Positions 8,948 to 18,380 of a stretch of 64,000 nucleotides of DNA are shown here, one piece after another (positions within the stretch are counted from its first letter, which is position 1; every line of letters starts with the position of its first letter). Made by a program: the position numbers and the translations under genes. This stretch comes from HT1-32 sp040219025. Its GTDB lineage: Bacteria; Pseudomonadota; Alphaproteobacteria; Rhodospirillales; HT1-32. The DNA is taken from the NCBI GenBank assembly GCA_040219025.1, contig JAVJTE010000020.1:124001-188000 (forward strand). The letters run 5' to 3'. The notes below the pieces were generated by a model that made no database searches, was not told where the DNA came from, and saw nothing but the letters and a program-made list of their open reading frames with translations.

Positions 8948-10113
8948 ACGCGGGCTGGCCGGACATTCATGACAACAGCGAAGAAGCTCAGTCCTGCCGC
9001 CAGCAGACAAACATCTGTCAGGCTGTATCCCCGTTCCAGCATCAGTCCGGTTACCGCCGGGGCCAGTGCCACGCCGATGAACTGGACAGAGGCATGGATG
9101 GAAATCGCCAGTGCCCGGGCATCCGGGGCCGAATTGCCGACCTTCAGCAGCAAGGCCGGAATGGCGGCCGCAATGCCGAAGGTGAAAACCGCACCGGTGA
9201 TATAGACCCCGGTCGCCGCATCACTGACAACCGGCGCAACAAAGGCCAGGCTCATCACCACAAAGCCCCAGAGCATCATCGGCATGACACCGAAACGGCG
9301 GATCATCAGCCCGGCAAAGGCCGTTGCCAGCAAGCCCGGCAATCCGACATAGCGGACATAAACCGGATCAGCCAGCAGCCGCCCCGCCGCCGATTCGATT
9401 TCCACCGCCGCAAAGAACATCACAAACGGCACCAGCGACAGGGCAGAGCCAATATAAACCCGGATCAGCCGCCGGTACGGGATCGTCTGGAGATCTGCCC
9501 CGGCTGCCACCACCCGCCCGGCAACACCGCCGGGCAGAAAGACCGCCACAGCCAGCGCCGCCAGCACGAAAAACAGCGCCGGGGTCATTGCCGCCCAGCG
9601 CAGCGGCTCACCAAAACCGCCAGCCGCCGCCAGCATCTGGCCGACAATGCCCGCCACCAGCAGGGAACAGGTAAAAACCGCCGTCCCTGTGAATCGCATC
9701 GGCTCCGGCAGCCGTTCCTGCAGCCAGGCGATTGTCGAGGGCGGGAACCCGGCAGTGAAAAATCCCTGTGCTGCCCGCAACCAGAGGATCATCTCAAACC
9801 CCTCGGCGAACGCGATGCCCGTCGATGACAACCCGGCACCGACCAGCCCGGTCACCATACAGACCCGGCGTCCAAACCGGTCGGACAGACGGCCGAAGAC
9901 CAGAAAACCGGCACCGAGGGCAAAACCGAAGGATGAAATCACCCAGGCGGCCTTTTCCGGCCCAACCGAGTAATAGGCCGAAATTTCCGGGATCAGGGCA
10001 ATCGGCCCGTAAAGCTGTGCCATGACAGAGACCGCGACCAGTGACAGGCCCGCCAGCACCAGCCGGGGATGTGCCAGCTCTTGCGCGGCCACCGCCACTC
10101 GCGCCTCAGACAA
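8944..10113 (-). CDS. MFS transporter
   Basis: Integral membrane carrier of the major facilitator superfamily, 389 residues with about twelve hydrophobic segments. The signature loop between helices 2 and 3 reads GRLSDRFGRR. The ordering resembles drug/H+ and metabolite exporters of the YnfM/CynX type; the substrate cannot be read from the sequence. It is convergent with the IclR-type regulator, which raises but does not prove a role in aromatic acid transport. The start is uncertain: the indicated codon is TTG without a convincing ribosome binding site, and in-frame GTG codons follow within a few residues. No ATG occurs before the first helix. Confidence 0.82.
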   Translation of the reverse strand: MSEARVAVAAQELAHPRLVLAGLSLVAVSVMAQLYGPIALIPEISAYYSVGPEKAAWVISSFGFALGAGFLVFGRLSDRFGRRVCMVTGLVGAGLSSTGIAFAEGFEMILWLRAAQGFFTAGFPPSTIAWLQERLPEPMRFTGTAVFTCSLLVAGIVGQMLAAAGGFGEPLRWAAMTPALFFVLAALAVAVFLPGGVAGRVVAAGADLQTIPYRRLIRVYIGSALSLVPFVMFFAAVEIESAAGRLLADPVYVRYVGLPGLLATAFAGLMIRRFGVMPMMLWGFVVMSLAFVAPVVSDAATGVYITGAVFTFGIAAAIPALLLKVGNSAPDARALAISIHASVQFIGVALAPAVTGLMLERGYSLTDVCLLAAGLSFFAVVMNVRPARV

Positions 10114-10309
10114 GGCACCGCAGGGAGAAATGACGGTCCATCCGTTCAGTCAGGCCGGACATATTGCCGCAGTGGGCCTTCATTACCCTGCTCCATTCTT
10201 CGATTTAGGTCTTTGCGTCCGGGTCTGTTCCGGCACTGAAAGCGGTTTCGACGCGGCAGAGAAAACACTGTAACCTCCGCCCGAACAACAGCAATCAGGA
10301 GAAGCGTTG

Positions 10310-10702
10310 ATGTCAGAGCCGAAAATCACCCGCAGCGATATTCTGCAGGCCAGCAAGGGCATGTTGCAGATGCAGCTCTATGCGGTGTTTACCCGACCGG
10401 TCAATGGCATGGGTCCGGTAATGGCACATATCGAGGAACATCTGGCCTTCCAGTGCGAGCTTGAACGCAAGGGCATCATGTTCGGTGCGGGCCCTTTCTG
10501 GGCTGATAACGAGGAGGACTGGCATGGCGAGGGTATGGTCATCATTCGTGCCGCCTCGCTGGCGGAGGCCCGTGCCATCGCGGAGTCCGATCCGATGCAC
10601 AGCAGCGGTGCCCGCAGCTTTACCGTCCGGCCCTGGCTGCTCAATGAAGGCAGCCTAACCGTTCGCATCACCTATTCCGACGGTGCCCGGCAGATCGACT
10701 GA
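10310..10702 (+). CDS. YciI-family protein
   Basis: Small cytoplasmic protein of 130 residues with the YCII-related ferredoxin-like fold: LYAVFTRPVNG at the start of the domain, HIEEHLAFQCELERKG in the middle, and RAASLAEARAIAESDPMH at the end, where YciI proteins keep a His-Asp pair. The ATG at 10310 has AGGAG at a good distance; TTG directly before it is not needed. It lies 9 bp upstream of the fused TRAP permease and is probably cotranscribed with it, as first gene. YciI proteins are thought to be small lyases or dehydratases, but the role here is unknown; a link to the imported acid is inference. Confidence 0.8.
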   Translation: MSEPKITRSDILQASKGMLQMQLYAVFTRPVNGMGPVMAHIEEHLAFQCELERKGIMFGAGPFWADNEEDWHGEGMVIIRAASLAEARAIAESDPMHSSGARSFTVRPWLLNEGSLTVRITYSDGARQID

Positions 10703-10711
10703 CATCCGCTG

Positions 10712-12526
10712 ATGACCTCTGTCCTGACCGGCCTGAACCGGGCTGTCGGCGGACTGGCCGCATTGTTGCTGGCCGGTCTGGTCGCCAGCCTGCTGGCCGG
10801 TATTCTGTCGCGCTATACAAGCGGGCTGTCGCTGGTTGGGGCCGGTACTGCCGCGCAATGGCTGTTTGCGGCCATGATTGCCACGGCCCTGCCGCTGAGC
10901 CGGCTGGCGACCGGACATCTGGCGGTCTGCCTCTACCGGCCGGAGAATGCCGGTCCGGTGGCCGTCATCTGTGCGGAGGCGGTGACGCTGTTCGCCCTGC
11001 TGACCCTGCTGACCGGTGCCGGCACCCTGATCGGCACGATTGGCGGCGTCGACCCGTCACTTGACCTGCCGGTCTGGGTCCGGTTTGCCCTGATCCCGCT
11101 GATGGCCGCCCTCGCACTGCCTCTCGGACTGATGCAGGATATGGCCGCCGCACGCAATCTCTGGCCACGACTGACGGGGATCGCTCTCGGGATCCTGCTC
11201 TGGCTGGCCGGTCGTGACCTGCCGGGTATTACCGCGCTCTCGCCCCTTGCCGCGCTGGGGGCGGGTTTTGTCGTGGCCCTGGCCACTGGTGCTCCGGTTG
11301 CCATTGCCATGCTGTTTGCCGCGATGCTGGCGCATCTGGCCGGCGGGCTGATGCCGCCACCGGCCACCACCCAGACCATGATCAACGGTGCGACCCGCCA
11401 CCTGTTGCTGGCTGCACCTCTGTTCATTACTGCAGGCGCCCTGATGAATGCGGGCAGCCTGACCGACCGCCTGATCGCACTGGCCACATCACTGGTCGGG
11501 CATCTGCGGGGCGGGCTGGCGCAGGTGACGGTGCTGACCTCGACTCTGTTTGCGGGCGTTTCCGGCTCCAGCTATGCGGAGGCGGCAATCAGCGCCAAGC
11601 TTTTGGCCCCGCAGATGCGCAAACGGGGATATCCGGCCGCCGATGCCGGCGCGATCACGGCGGCGGCGTCTGTGCTGCCGAATGTCATTCCGCCGTCGGT
11701 TGCCCTGCTTATCCTGGCCGGCGTTGCCAACCTGTCTGTCGGCGCACTCTGGATCGCCGGAATTCTGCCGGGCCTGCTGCTGACCGCCTTCCTCATGGTG
11801 ACCGTGTCAATACTGGCCCGGCGACGGCGCTACCCGCGCGGTGACGCCCGCCCGCCCATACCCGAAATCATCCGGCGCGCAGGACAGGCCGCCCCTGTGC
11901 TGATGCTGGCGGTGCTGATTGTCGGGGGTATTCGCTTCGGCATCGTCACACCGACCGAGGCCGGGGTGGTTGCCATCCTCTATGCGCTGTTTCTCGGAGT
12001 CTGCGTTTACCGCGCCTATCGTCCGGCGGCTCTGGTGCAGATCTTCCGCGAGGCCGGGATCCAGTCCGCACAGATCGGGCTGCTGATCGGGGCGGCATCT
12101 CCCTTTGCCTTTGTCATGGTAGCGGAACAGGCACCGCAGATGCTCAGCACTGCCGCTTTCGGCCTGACCGACAACCCCCTGCTGCTGCTGATTCTGGCGA
12201 ACCTCATCCTGCTGGCGTTCGGCATGATCCTGGATATCGGCGCGGCGATTCTGATTCTGACCCCGATCCTGATGCCGATCGCCGTCTCAGCCGGGATTGA
12301 CCCGATCCATTTCGGCGTCGTGATTGTTGTCAACCTGATGATCGGTGGCCTGACGCCGCCCGTCGGCATGCTGGTTTTCATCACCTCCGGTCTCACCGGA
12401 ACCCCGGTCCGGAATCTGTTTCGGGCTGTGCTGCCCTATATTGCCGCCCTGCTGCTGGCTTTGCTCACAATCCTGCTGATTCCTGCACTTACCACCTCCC
12501 CCGGCTGGATTTTCAGGACCGTTTAG
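10712..12526 (+). CDS. TRAP transporter fused small and large permease (DctQ-DctM)
   Basis: Single 604-residue membrane protein combining both TRAP membrane subunits. Residues 1 to about 155 form the four-helix DctQ-like part; from about 180 to the end is the DctM-like large permease, with AAPLFITAGALMNAG, FAGVSGSSYAEAA, PSVALLILAGVA and GGLTPPVGMLVF typical of that family. TRAP systems take up carboxylates by sodium gradient with a periplasmic binding protein, which here is the next gene. It starts 9 bp after the YciI stop. QM fusions are known in TRAP transporters; the substrate is probably an organic acid (inference). Confidence 0.9.
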   Translation: MTSVLTGLNRAVGGLAALLLAGLVASLLAGILSRYTSGLSLVGAGTAAQWLFAAMIATALPLSRLATGHLAVCLYRPENAGPVAVICAEAVTLFALLTLLTGAGTLIGTIGGVDPSLDLPVWVRFALIPLMAALALPLGLMQDMAAARNLWPRLTGIALGILLWLAGRDLPGITALSPLAALGAGFVVALATGAPVAIAMLFAAMLAHLAGGLMPPPATTQTMINGATRHLLLAAPLFITAGALMNAGSLTDRLIALATSLVGHLRGGLAQVTVLTSTLFAGVSGSSYAEAAISAKLLAPQMRKRGYPAADAGAITAAASVLPNVIPPSVALLILAGVANLSVGALWIAGILPGLLLTAFLMVTVSILARRRRYPRGDARPPIPEIIRRAGQAAPVLMLAVLIVGGIRFGIVTPTEAGVVAILYALFLGVCVYRAYRPAALVQIFREAGIQSAQIGLLIGAASPFAFVMVAEQAPQMLSTAAFGLTDNPLLLLILANLILLAFGMILDIGAAILILTPILMPIAVSAGIDPIHFGVVIVVNLMIGGLTPPVGMLVFITSGLTGTPVRNLFRAVLPYIAALLLALLTILLIPALTTSPGWIFRTV

Positions 12527-12571
12527 GCCAGTCTGCGGGGCAGAATGCAACTGGACGGGACGGGAATTATC

Positions 12572-13555
12572 ATGACTGTTTTCAAATCACTGCGGCTGCT
12601 TGCACTGTCCATGGTCGCCCTCGCTTTATCCCTGAACAGCGCAACAGCCGCCGGCAAACCGCTCACCATCTCGGTGATCTACGGCCCGGACAAACCGCAG
12701 GCAAAGCTGTGGTTTCATTTCCGCAACGAGGTCGAGCAGGCATTGCCCGGCGCGTTCGATTTCCGCATCGTCACCGGTGGCGCACTGGGCGGCGAGAAGG
12801 AAACTGCCGAAGGCGTGCGTATCGGCTCGATCAATGCCGCAGAATCGACGCTGGCCAACCTGACCACCTGGGTGCCGGAGGGCGCCCTGTTCGACATGCC
12901 TTTCATGTTCCGCGACCGCGGGCATATCGACCGCGTGATGGCCGGACCGGTCGGCGACGAGTTCCGCCAGAAATATGCCGCCGAGGGATTTCATGTGCTG
13001 GGCTATATCACCTACGGTGCCCGCAACATCATCTCGAAACAGCCGATCCGCACACCGGAGGATGTCCGGGGGCGCAAGATGCGTGTCCTGCAGAGTGCAC
13101 TGCATGTCGACCTCTGGAAATCGCTTGGCGCAAATCCGGCTGCCGTACCGATCACCGAAGCCTACAACGCGCTGTCCTCCGGCGTGGTCGATTACATGGA
13201 CATGACGAAATCCGGCTATGAAGCCCTGAAGCTTTATGAAGTCGTTCCGAATTTCACCGAAACCAGCCATATATGGGCGCTTGGTGCGATCTATATGAGC
13301 CGCGACTACTGGCAGGGACTGACCGCCGGACAGCAGGCGGTTTTCACCAGAGCGGGGCAGTCCGCCGCCGGGTTCTTCAATGAACTGGCTGCAAAGGAAC
13401 AGAACATTTCACTGTCAAAGGCGGTTCAGCTCGGCGCTTCCGTGTTTACGCCCGACATTCGCATCTGGCAGGCCGCTATGGCCCCGTTCTGGGAGAGCTA
13501 TGCCCCGAAGGTCGGCGGCATGGAGCGCATAACGCGTATCGTCGCGACCGACTGA
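12572..13555 (+). CDS. TRAP transporter substrate-binding protein (DctP)
   Basis: Periplasmic solute receptor of 327 residues for the preceding permease. A signal peptide is clear (hydrophobic LRLLALSMVALALSL followed by a small-residue cleavage region SATAAGK). The mature part has DctP-family features: VTGGALGGEKETAEGVRIG, the region around RVLQSALHVDLWKSLGANP with the conserved binding-site arginine context, and VVDYMDMTKSGYEALKLYE. The ATG at 12572 is chosen because the signal peptide then begins correctly; an ATG at 12545 would add nine residues. It is the last gene of the YciI-QM-P unit. The ligand is unknown. Confidence 0.88.
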   Translation: MTVFKSLRLLALSMVALALSLNSATAAGKPLTISVIYGPDKPQAKLWFHFRNEVEQALPGAFDFRIVTGGALGGEKETAEGVRIGSINAAESTLANLTTWVPEGALFDMPFMFRDRGHIDRVMAGPVGDEFRQKYAAEGFHVLGYITYGARNIISKQPIRTPEDVRGRKMRVLQSALHVDLWKSLGANPAAVPITEAYNALSSGVVDYMDMTKSGYEALKLYEVVPNFTETSHIWALGAIYMSRDYWQGLTAGQQAVFTRAGQSAAGFFNELAAKEQNISLSKAVQLGASVFTPDIRIWQAAMAPFWESYAPKVGGMERITRIVATD

Positions 13556-13579
13556 CCCCGCAGTCCGACCATAACAGAC

Positions 13580-14866
13580 CTATATCGAATCAAAGAAATC
13601 GAGCTGCCATTCCAGTTCGTCCTTGGTGTAGGCATATTCGCCCTTGCGGGTCGCATGTACCACCGAGGCCGGGGCAATCTTTGCAACACGATGCTGAATC
13701 CGGCCGGCCATCGCTGCGGACAGCCCGGCTTTCCAGCACAGTGCCACCACCGGCTTTGGCGTCCGCTGGGTAAAGGTCTTCTTGACGACATCGTGACTGT
13801 AGCCGGTCATCAGTGTCAGCGCGGCAATGACCAGCCCGTTGTCACGGCTTTCGATCATCCGTCCGATGGCATCTTCATTCGATGATGCCTTCGAGATCAT
13901 ATCCCGGGCCTGTGCCATTCTGTCCTGTGGTGCCGCCTCCGGCGCGGCCGGCCGGGTATTCTGCGGCTCAAGCAGGGAATCACCCTCGTCGATCCGTTTC
14001 TGGAGTGTCTCGGATACCTTCCTGATTGTCTCCGGGTCGATATCCTTGCGGGCGGTCAGCAGCTCGATCATGTCCCGGGCGACATAACGTGCCAGGTTCC
14101 GCATCGCCGCAGACGACAGTTTCGGCCGCCGCACCAGTGGCGAATGCCAGCGTTCGCGGTCGGCCGCACGCCCGGCAAGACGGTCGAGGGTTTCTTCCCT
14201 GATCTGTGCCTTGCCGTTATCAAGGAGATCAGCAATCGCCATCTCGTCATCGGTTGCGATAATCGCATCGGAAACCCGTGCCCGGACTTCGGACCGGCGG
14301 GAAATCGCCGACAACGCCCCCGAGGACGGGGCACTTGCAATGATTTCCAGCAGATCGGCATCCGTCAGCACCGGCGAGAACTGCAAAACCGGCGAGGATA
14401 CAGTCAGTTCCTCATCCATTGCCAGACGCTGAATGATTTCCGGCGCAACGTCTCCTTCCGCCTTCAGCACATCCGCCAGCATGGTTCGTACCTTGGTCGC
14501 CTGATCCTTTGCCAGCTGCTGCAGCGTCTCAAAGGCCAGCGCCCGTGCCCGGTCGGTTTCCGCTGCGCCAAGACCGGGGGCCAGTCGTGCGATCTTCCCG
14601 GCCAGCATCTGCCTTACTGTCTCGTCCGGGTCTTCCGAGAGCAACTGGTCAGCCTGCGCCGGGCTGGCGGTATTGGAGGCCAGGGCGCTGCGCACCCTGG
14701 TAGAGGCATCCCGGGCCAGAAAATAAAGTATCTCAGGGCGTGTGCTGCTGTCGGCGGCGATGACGACACGGGTCTCTTCGGATCCGGCTATCAGAGCCTC
14801 TTTCGCCGCTTCATACGTCATTTCCCGGGCGTTCCGCCCCCGTATCCTTTCGATAATTGCAGCCAT
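13580..14866 (-). CDS. DUF2336 domain protein
   Basis: Cytoplasmic 428-residue, mostly helical protein without signal peptide or membrane segment. The N-terminal two thirds show alternating helices with recurring acidic and arginine-rich positions (RARALAFETLQQLAKD, MDEELTVSSPVLQFSPVLTD), the pattern of the alphaproteobacterial DUF2336 family, which has HEAT-like character. The C-terminus ends in DELEWQLDFFDSI, which is also frequent in this family. It lies 23 bp downstream of a diguanylate cyclase on the same strand and is likely cotranscribed. Family function is not established; a link to cyclic-di-GMP signalling is suggested only by position. Confidence 0.75.
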   Translation of the reverse strand: MAAIIERIRGRNAREMTYEAAKEALIAGSEETRVVIAADSSTRPEILYFLARDASTRVRSALASNTASPAQADQLLSEDPDETVRQMLAGKIARLAPGLGAAETDRARALAFETLQQLAKDQATKVRTMLADVLKAEGDVAPEIIQRLAMDEELTVSSPVLQFSPVLTDADLLEIIASAPSSGALSAISRRSEVRARVSDAIIATDDEMAIADLLDNGKAQIREETLDRLAGRAADRERWHSPLVRRPKLSSAAMRNLARYVARDMIELLTARKDIDPETIRKVSETLQKRIDEGDSLLEPQNTRPAAPEAAPQDRMAQARDMISKASSNEDAIGRMIESRDNGLVIAALTLMTGYSHDVVKKTFTQRTPKPVVALCWKAGLSAAMAGRIQHRVAKIAPASVVHATRKGEYAYTKDELEWQLDFFDSI

Positions 14867-14889
14867 CTGAACGAAATCCCGCCTCAGCT

Positions 14890-16566
14890 CTATCGCTTGG
14901 AAACAGCATGTGACGGACGATCCGGGTCGTCTATGTAGTAATTACCCTTACCCGTGCGCTTGACCTCATACATCGCGGTGTCCGCACGGGCGATCAGCTG
15001 CTTCAGACTTTCATTGCGCTCCGCTGTTGCCAGCGCGATACCAAGCGACATGCCAAGCGGCTTGTCCCGGTTGCCGGAGAAGGCCTGCAAAGCCTTGCCT
15101 GCCCTGAGCAGGGCTTCCGCCCGGCCCTGAACGCCCGGCAGATCAATACCTTCAAGCCAGATGGCAAATTCATCACCGCCCAGCCGTCCGATCAGGTCAA
15201 TCGGCCGGGTACCGCCGATCAGAATATCCCGCAGCTTGATCAGGACAGAGTCGCCTCTCTGATGGCCGTGGACATCATTGACCAGCTTGAAATTGTCGAG
15301 ATCAACATAAACCAGGGCCGAGCTTGTCGCACTCCGTGCCAGACGGTTGAACCGGCGTTCCAGCTCGTCGAAGAAGGCGCGGCGGTTCAGCAGGCCGGTC
15401 AGGCTGTCCGTGCGTGACAGGGTGATGATCCGCTCATGGCTGGCGATCTGTTCCAGCGCAATTCCCATCTGATTGGCAATATCTACGATCAGCAGCTTCT
15501 CGTCATCATCCCAGGGACGGGTGGCGACCGGGTCATCCGGATCAAACTTTCGCCGCCAGAGGCATATCGCACCGTTCTGGCCCTGATTGTTGAAGGTCAC
15601 GACGCCCAGCGCCTGAACTGACCCGACCTCGTCCTGAACCGTCAGTTTCTGGTGTCGCAACTTGTTGACCACACTTTCCAGCGGCGAGTCATCCCCCAGC
15701 GCCCCGTACTCGGCGACACAGGAAAAGCTGCCGGCCTGATTGGTCCGGTAAACCCGGCAACCGATGGCACCAACCGACCGGGCTGTCGCCTGGGCCGCGG
15801 CAACCAGCATGTTCGAGGGTTCGACCTCGTCACGGATGGTACGCACGATATGGGTCAGCAGTTCCTCGCGGACCTGCGAATGGGTCAGCGCCGATTCCTG
15901 CTGATGACGGATGGTGATATCGCTGCAGACACCGCGCGCGCCAATCCATTCCCCTGACTCACCGGTGACCGGTGTTGCCGCGATCCGGACCAGCCGTTCC
16001 TCGTCATCCTTGCTCCGGAGCCAGACATCCACATCATCAACCTGGGACCGGGCCTCGAAAACCAGCGCGGCCTCTTCATCGGTCCGGTCGCACAGGAATT
16101 CGCTGTAGGGCCGGTCAATCAGATCGGCAGCTTCATATCCGAACCCCCCCCGGGGCGAGACAAAGATGAACTGGCCGCTGCTGTTTGTCTCCCAGGCCAT
16201 GTCGCTCGAAATCTCGACGAGGTCACGATAACGCTGACGGGAATCGCTGAGCGCTCTGGAAAGATTGCGCTCCAGCGTCGCCTCCTGGGCCAGCAGCAAC
16301 GCCCCCTGCGGTTCCGTCGTCGGCACCACGGTCAGGCTGTAGACCGCCCGGCGGCCTTCTATGGGGTCAAATGAAATGTCAAAAACCCCGGCCTGGCCGG
16401 TTGCAACAGCGGTGCGCAGAACTGACATCAGTTCCGGTGCCTGAATGTCGCTGAGCTGCTTCGCCAGATCTTCTGCTGCCGCGTTGCTGCGCAGGATCAT
16501 GGCATCGTCATTGATGACGATTGCCGGTCCCGGAAAATTGTCGATGAAATCCGTATTGACCTTCAT
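14890..16566 (-). CDS. Diguanylate cyclase with PAS and GAF-like sensor domains
   Basis: Soluble 558-residue signalling enzyme that would make cyclic-di-GMP from GTP. An N-terminal PAS-like stretch (about 5-100) is followed by a clearer PAS domain (about 112-222; YRDLVEISSDMAWE, FIFVSPRGGFGYEAADLI), then a GAF-like region (about 245-375) and a GGDEF domain from about 383. The active-site motif GGDEF is intact at 463-467, and the inhibitory-site RxxD is present as Arg454-Pro-Ile-Asp457, five residues upstream, so product inhibition is expected. There is no EAL or HD-GYP domain and no membrane segment. It is followed by the DUF2336 gene. Confidence 0.93.
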   Translation of the reverse strand: MKVNTDFIDNFPGPAIVINDDAMILRSNAAAEDLAKQLSDIQAPELMSVLRTAVATGQAGVFDISFDPIEGRRAVYSLTVVPTTEPQGALLLAQEATLERNLSRALSDSRQRYRDLVEISSDMAWETNSSGQFIFVSPRGGFGYEAADLIDRPYSEFLCDRTDEEAALVFEARSQVDDVDVWLRSKDDEERLVRIAATPVTGESGEWIGARGVCSDITIRHQQESALTHSQVREELLTHIVRTIRDEVEPSNMLVAAAQATARSVGAIGCRVYRTNQAGSFSCVAEYGALGDDSPLESVVNKLRHQKLTVQDEVGSVQALGVVTFNNQGQNGAICLWRRKFDPDDPVATRPWDDDEKLLIVDIANQMGIALEQIASHERIITLSRTDSLTGLLNRRAFFDELERRFNRLARSATSSALVYVDLDNFKLVNDVHGHQRGDSVLIKLRDILIGGTRPIDLIGRLGGDEFAIWLEGIDLPGVQGRAEALLRAGKALQAFSGNRDKPLGMSLGIALATAERNESLKQLIARADTAMYEVKRTGKGNYYIDDPDRPSHAVSKR

Positions 16567-16728
16567 GCCTGCTATCGCTCATCCGGACGATCAGCCAATA
16601 TCCCGACTGCCTGTCCCAGGACGAACCACACCCTTCCCTGTATTACGCCCCCTATCAGCAACAGCATTTGCTGATTTCTTTCTCCCCGCAAGGAACCTAT
16701 CGCAATCCTGGTGCAGAATGGCAATATT

Positions 16729-16742
16729 CTTGTGAACACAAG
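16729..16742. promoter_or_regulatory. Palindrome CTTGTG-AA-CACAAG in the divergent diguanylate cyclase/nucleotidase intergenic region
   Basis: Perfect 6-bp arms around two adenines. It lies 29 bp before the nucleotidase start and about 160 bp upstream of the cyclase start. It could be an operator, but no regulator can be named. Confidence 0.25.
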
Positions 16743-16770
16743 TGACGAATCCTCTCCGGCAGGGCAGATA

Positions 16771-17451
16771 ATGGAAAACCTGAAGACGATAGACACCTGG
16801 ATTTTCGACCTCGATAACACGCTGTATCCGGCGGAATGTAACCTGTTCGCACAGATTGATGTCCGAATGAAGGCGTTTATCGCCGAGGCACTCGGCATGT
16901 CGGAAGACGAAGCCTTTATCCTCCAGAAAAAGTATTTCCGGGAGCATGGCACGACGCTGCGCGGGCTGATGGACAATCACGGCATTACCCCCGGTGATTT
17001 TCTCGACTTCGTGCATGATATCGACCATTCGGTTCTGCCCCATCTGCCGGAACTGGGCGCGGCACTGGCAAAACTACCCGGCCGCCGGCTGATCTTCACC
17101 AACGGCACGGTGCATCACGCCCGGGGGGTGATGGCAGCACTGGGGGTCGGTGATCATTTCGAGGATATCTTTGATATAGTCGCCGCCGAATACCTGCCGA
17201 AACCGAACCCCGTCCCCTATGGCCGGCTGATCGCAAATCACGCCATTGTGCCGGAACGCGCCATCCTGTTCGAGGATATCGCCAAGAACCTGAAACCGGC
17301 AAAAGCCCTGGGGATGCAGACCGTGTTCCTGAAAACCGATACTCGCTGGGCGCATCCGGAAGGCGAGGTTGATTATATCGACCACGAGACCGACAATCTG
17401 CAGGCATGGCTGGATCAGGCAATCGACAGCCTGAACAGCCGCCCGACTTGA
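16771..17451 (+). CDS. Pyrimidine 5'-nucleotidase (HAD superfamily)
   Basis: Cytoplasmic HAD-like phosphatase of 226 residues. Motif I is FDLDNTLYP, whose first Asp forms the phospho-enzyme; motif II is FTNGT; motif III/IV is around EYLPKPNPVPYGRL and LFEDIAKNLKPAKALGM. The pattern matches the pyrimidine 5'-nucleotidase / SDT1-like subgroup. The ATG at 16771 has AGGGCAG upstream and is preferred to one 20 codons earlier. It is followed 68 bp later by dapD, an order common in alphaproteobacteria. Substrate specificity (UMP/CMP or other small phosphates) is inferred from the family. Confidence 0.87.
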   Translation: MENLKTIDTWIFDLDNTLYPAECNLFAQIDVRMKAFIAEALGMSEDEAFILQKKYFREHGTTLRGLMDNHGITPGDFLDFVHDIDHSVLPHLPELGAALAKLPGRRLIFTNGTVHHARGVMAALGVGDHFEDIFDIVAAEYLPKPNPVPYGRLIANHAIVPERAILFEDIAKNLKPAKALGMQTVFLKTDTRWAHPEGEVDYIDHETDNLQAWLDQAIDSLNSRPT

Positions 17452-17519
17452 CGCGGATTGCCGGTTCCGCCACTCTCCCGCCGCCGCAGAAACCTTCACA
17501 GACGAGAGCGATCCAGATC

Positions 17520-18380
17520 ATGAGCAATGCAGAAATTCAGGCGATTATCGAAAAGGCCTGGGACAACCGCGACAGTGTCAGCACGGCGACCGGCGGCGAA
17601 ATTCGCGATGCCGTGGAGACCGCCCTTGGCCTGATGGACTCAGGTGCTGCCCGTGTCGCCGAAAAGGGTGTCAGCGGCTGGGTCGTCAATCAGTGGCTGA
17701 AAAAGGCTGTCCTGCTGAGCTTCCGGCTGACCCCGACGACGGTGATCAATGGCGGCCCGACCAATGACGGGCTGGGTGACAGTGTCTGGTACGACAAGGT
17801 GCCGTCGAAATTCTCCGGCTGGGATGCCGCCCGCTTCGCCAGCGCCGGTTTTCGTGCCGTACCAAACTGCGTGGTTCGCAAATCCGCCTATATCGCGCCG
17901 AACGTGGTGCTGATGCCCTCCTTCGTCAATCTCGGTGCCTATGTTGATGAAGGCACGATGATCGACACCTGGGCGACCGTCGGATCCTGTGCCCAGATTG
18001 GCAAGAACTGCCATATTTCCGGCGGTGCCGGTATCGCCGGCGTGCTGGAGCCGTTGCAGGCAGATCCGGTCATCATCGAAGATAACTGCTTCATCGGTGC
18101 CCGCGCCGAAGTCGCCGAAGGGGTTATCGTCGAGGAAGGCTCGGTACTGTCGATGGGGGTCTATATCGGTGCCTCGACCAAGATCATCGACCGCGCCACC
18201 GGCGAGGTCATGTATGGCCGCGTCCCCGCCTATTCCGTTGTCGTCTCGGGCACCACCCCGGGCAAGCCGCTGCCGGACGGAACAGCCGGACCGGGCCTGT
18301 ATTGTGCGGTGATCGTCAAGCGCGTCGATGAAAAGACCCGTTCCAAGACATCCGTCAACGAGCTGCTGCGCGGCGTATAA
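17520..18380 (+). CDS. dapD: 2,3,4,5-tetrahydropyridine-2,6-dicarboxylate N-succinyltransferase
   Basis: Lysine/diaminopimelate pathway enzyme that transfers succinyl from succinyl-CoA to tetrahydrodipicolinate. The 286-residue sequence has the N-terminal helical domain (EIQAIIEKAWDNRD) and the left-handed beta-helix of hexapeptide repeats (SAYIAPNVVLMPSFVNLGAYVDEG in two overlapping parts, NCHISGGAGIAGVLEP, EDNCFIGARAEVAEGV). The conserved MIDTWATVGSCAQIGKN segment is present. Length and motif order match the family. The ATG at 17520 is the one that begins the known N-terminus. Its stop overlaps the dapE start by one base (TAATG). Confidence 0.97.
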   Translation: MSNAEIQAIIEKAWDNRDSVSTATGGEIRDAVETALGLMDSGAARVAEKGVSGWVVNQWLKKAVLLSFRLTPTTVINGGPTNDGLGDSVWYDKVPSKFSGWDAARFASAGFRAVPNCVVRKSAYIAPNVVLMPSFVNLGAYVDEGTMIDTWATVGSCAQIGKNCHISGGAGIAGVLEPLQADPVIIEDNCFIGARAEVAEGVIVEEGSVLSMGVYIGASTKIIDRATGEVMYGRVPAYSVVVSGTTPGKPLPDGTAGPGLYCAVIVKRVDEKTRSKTSVNELLRGV

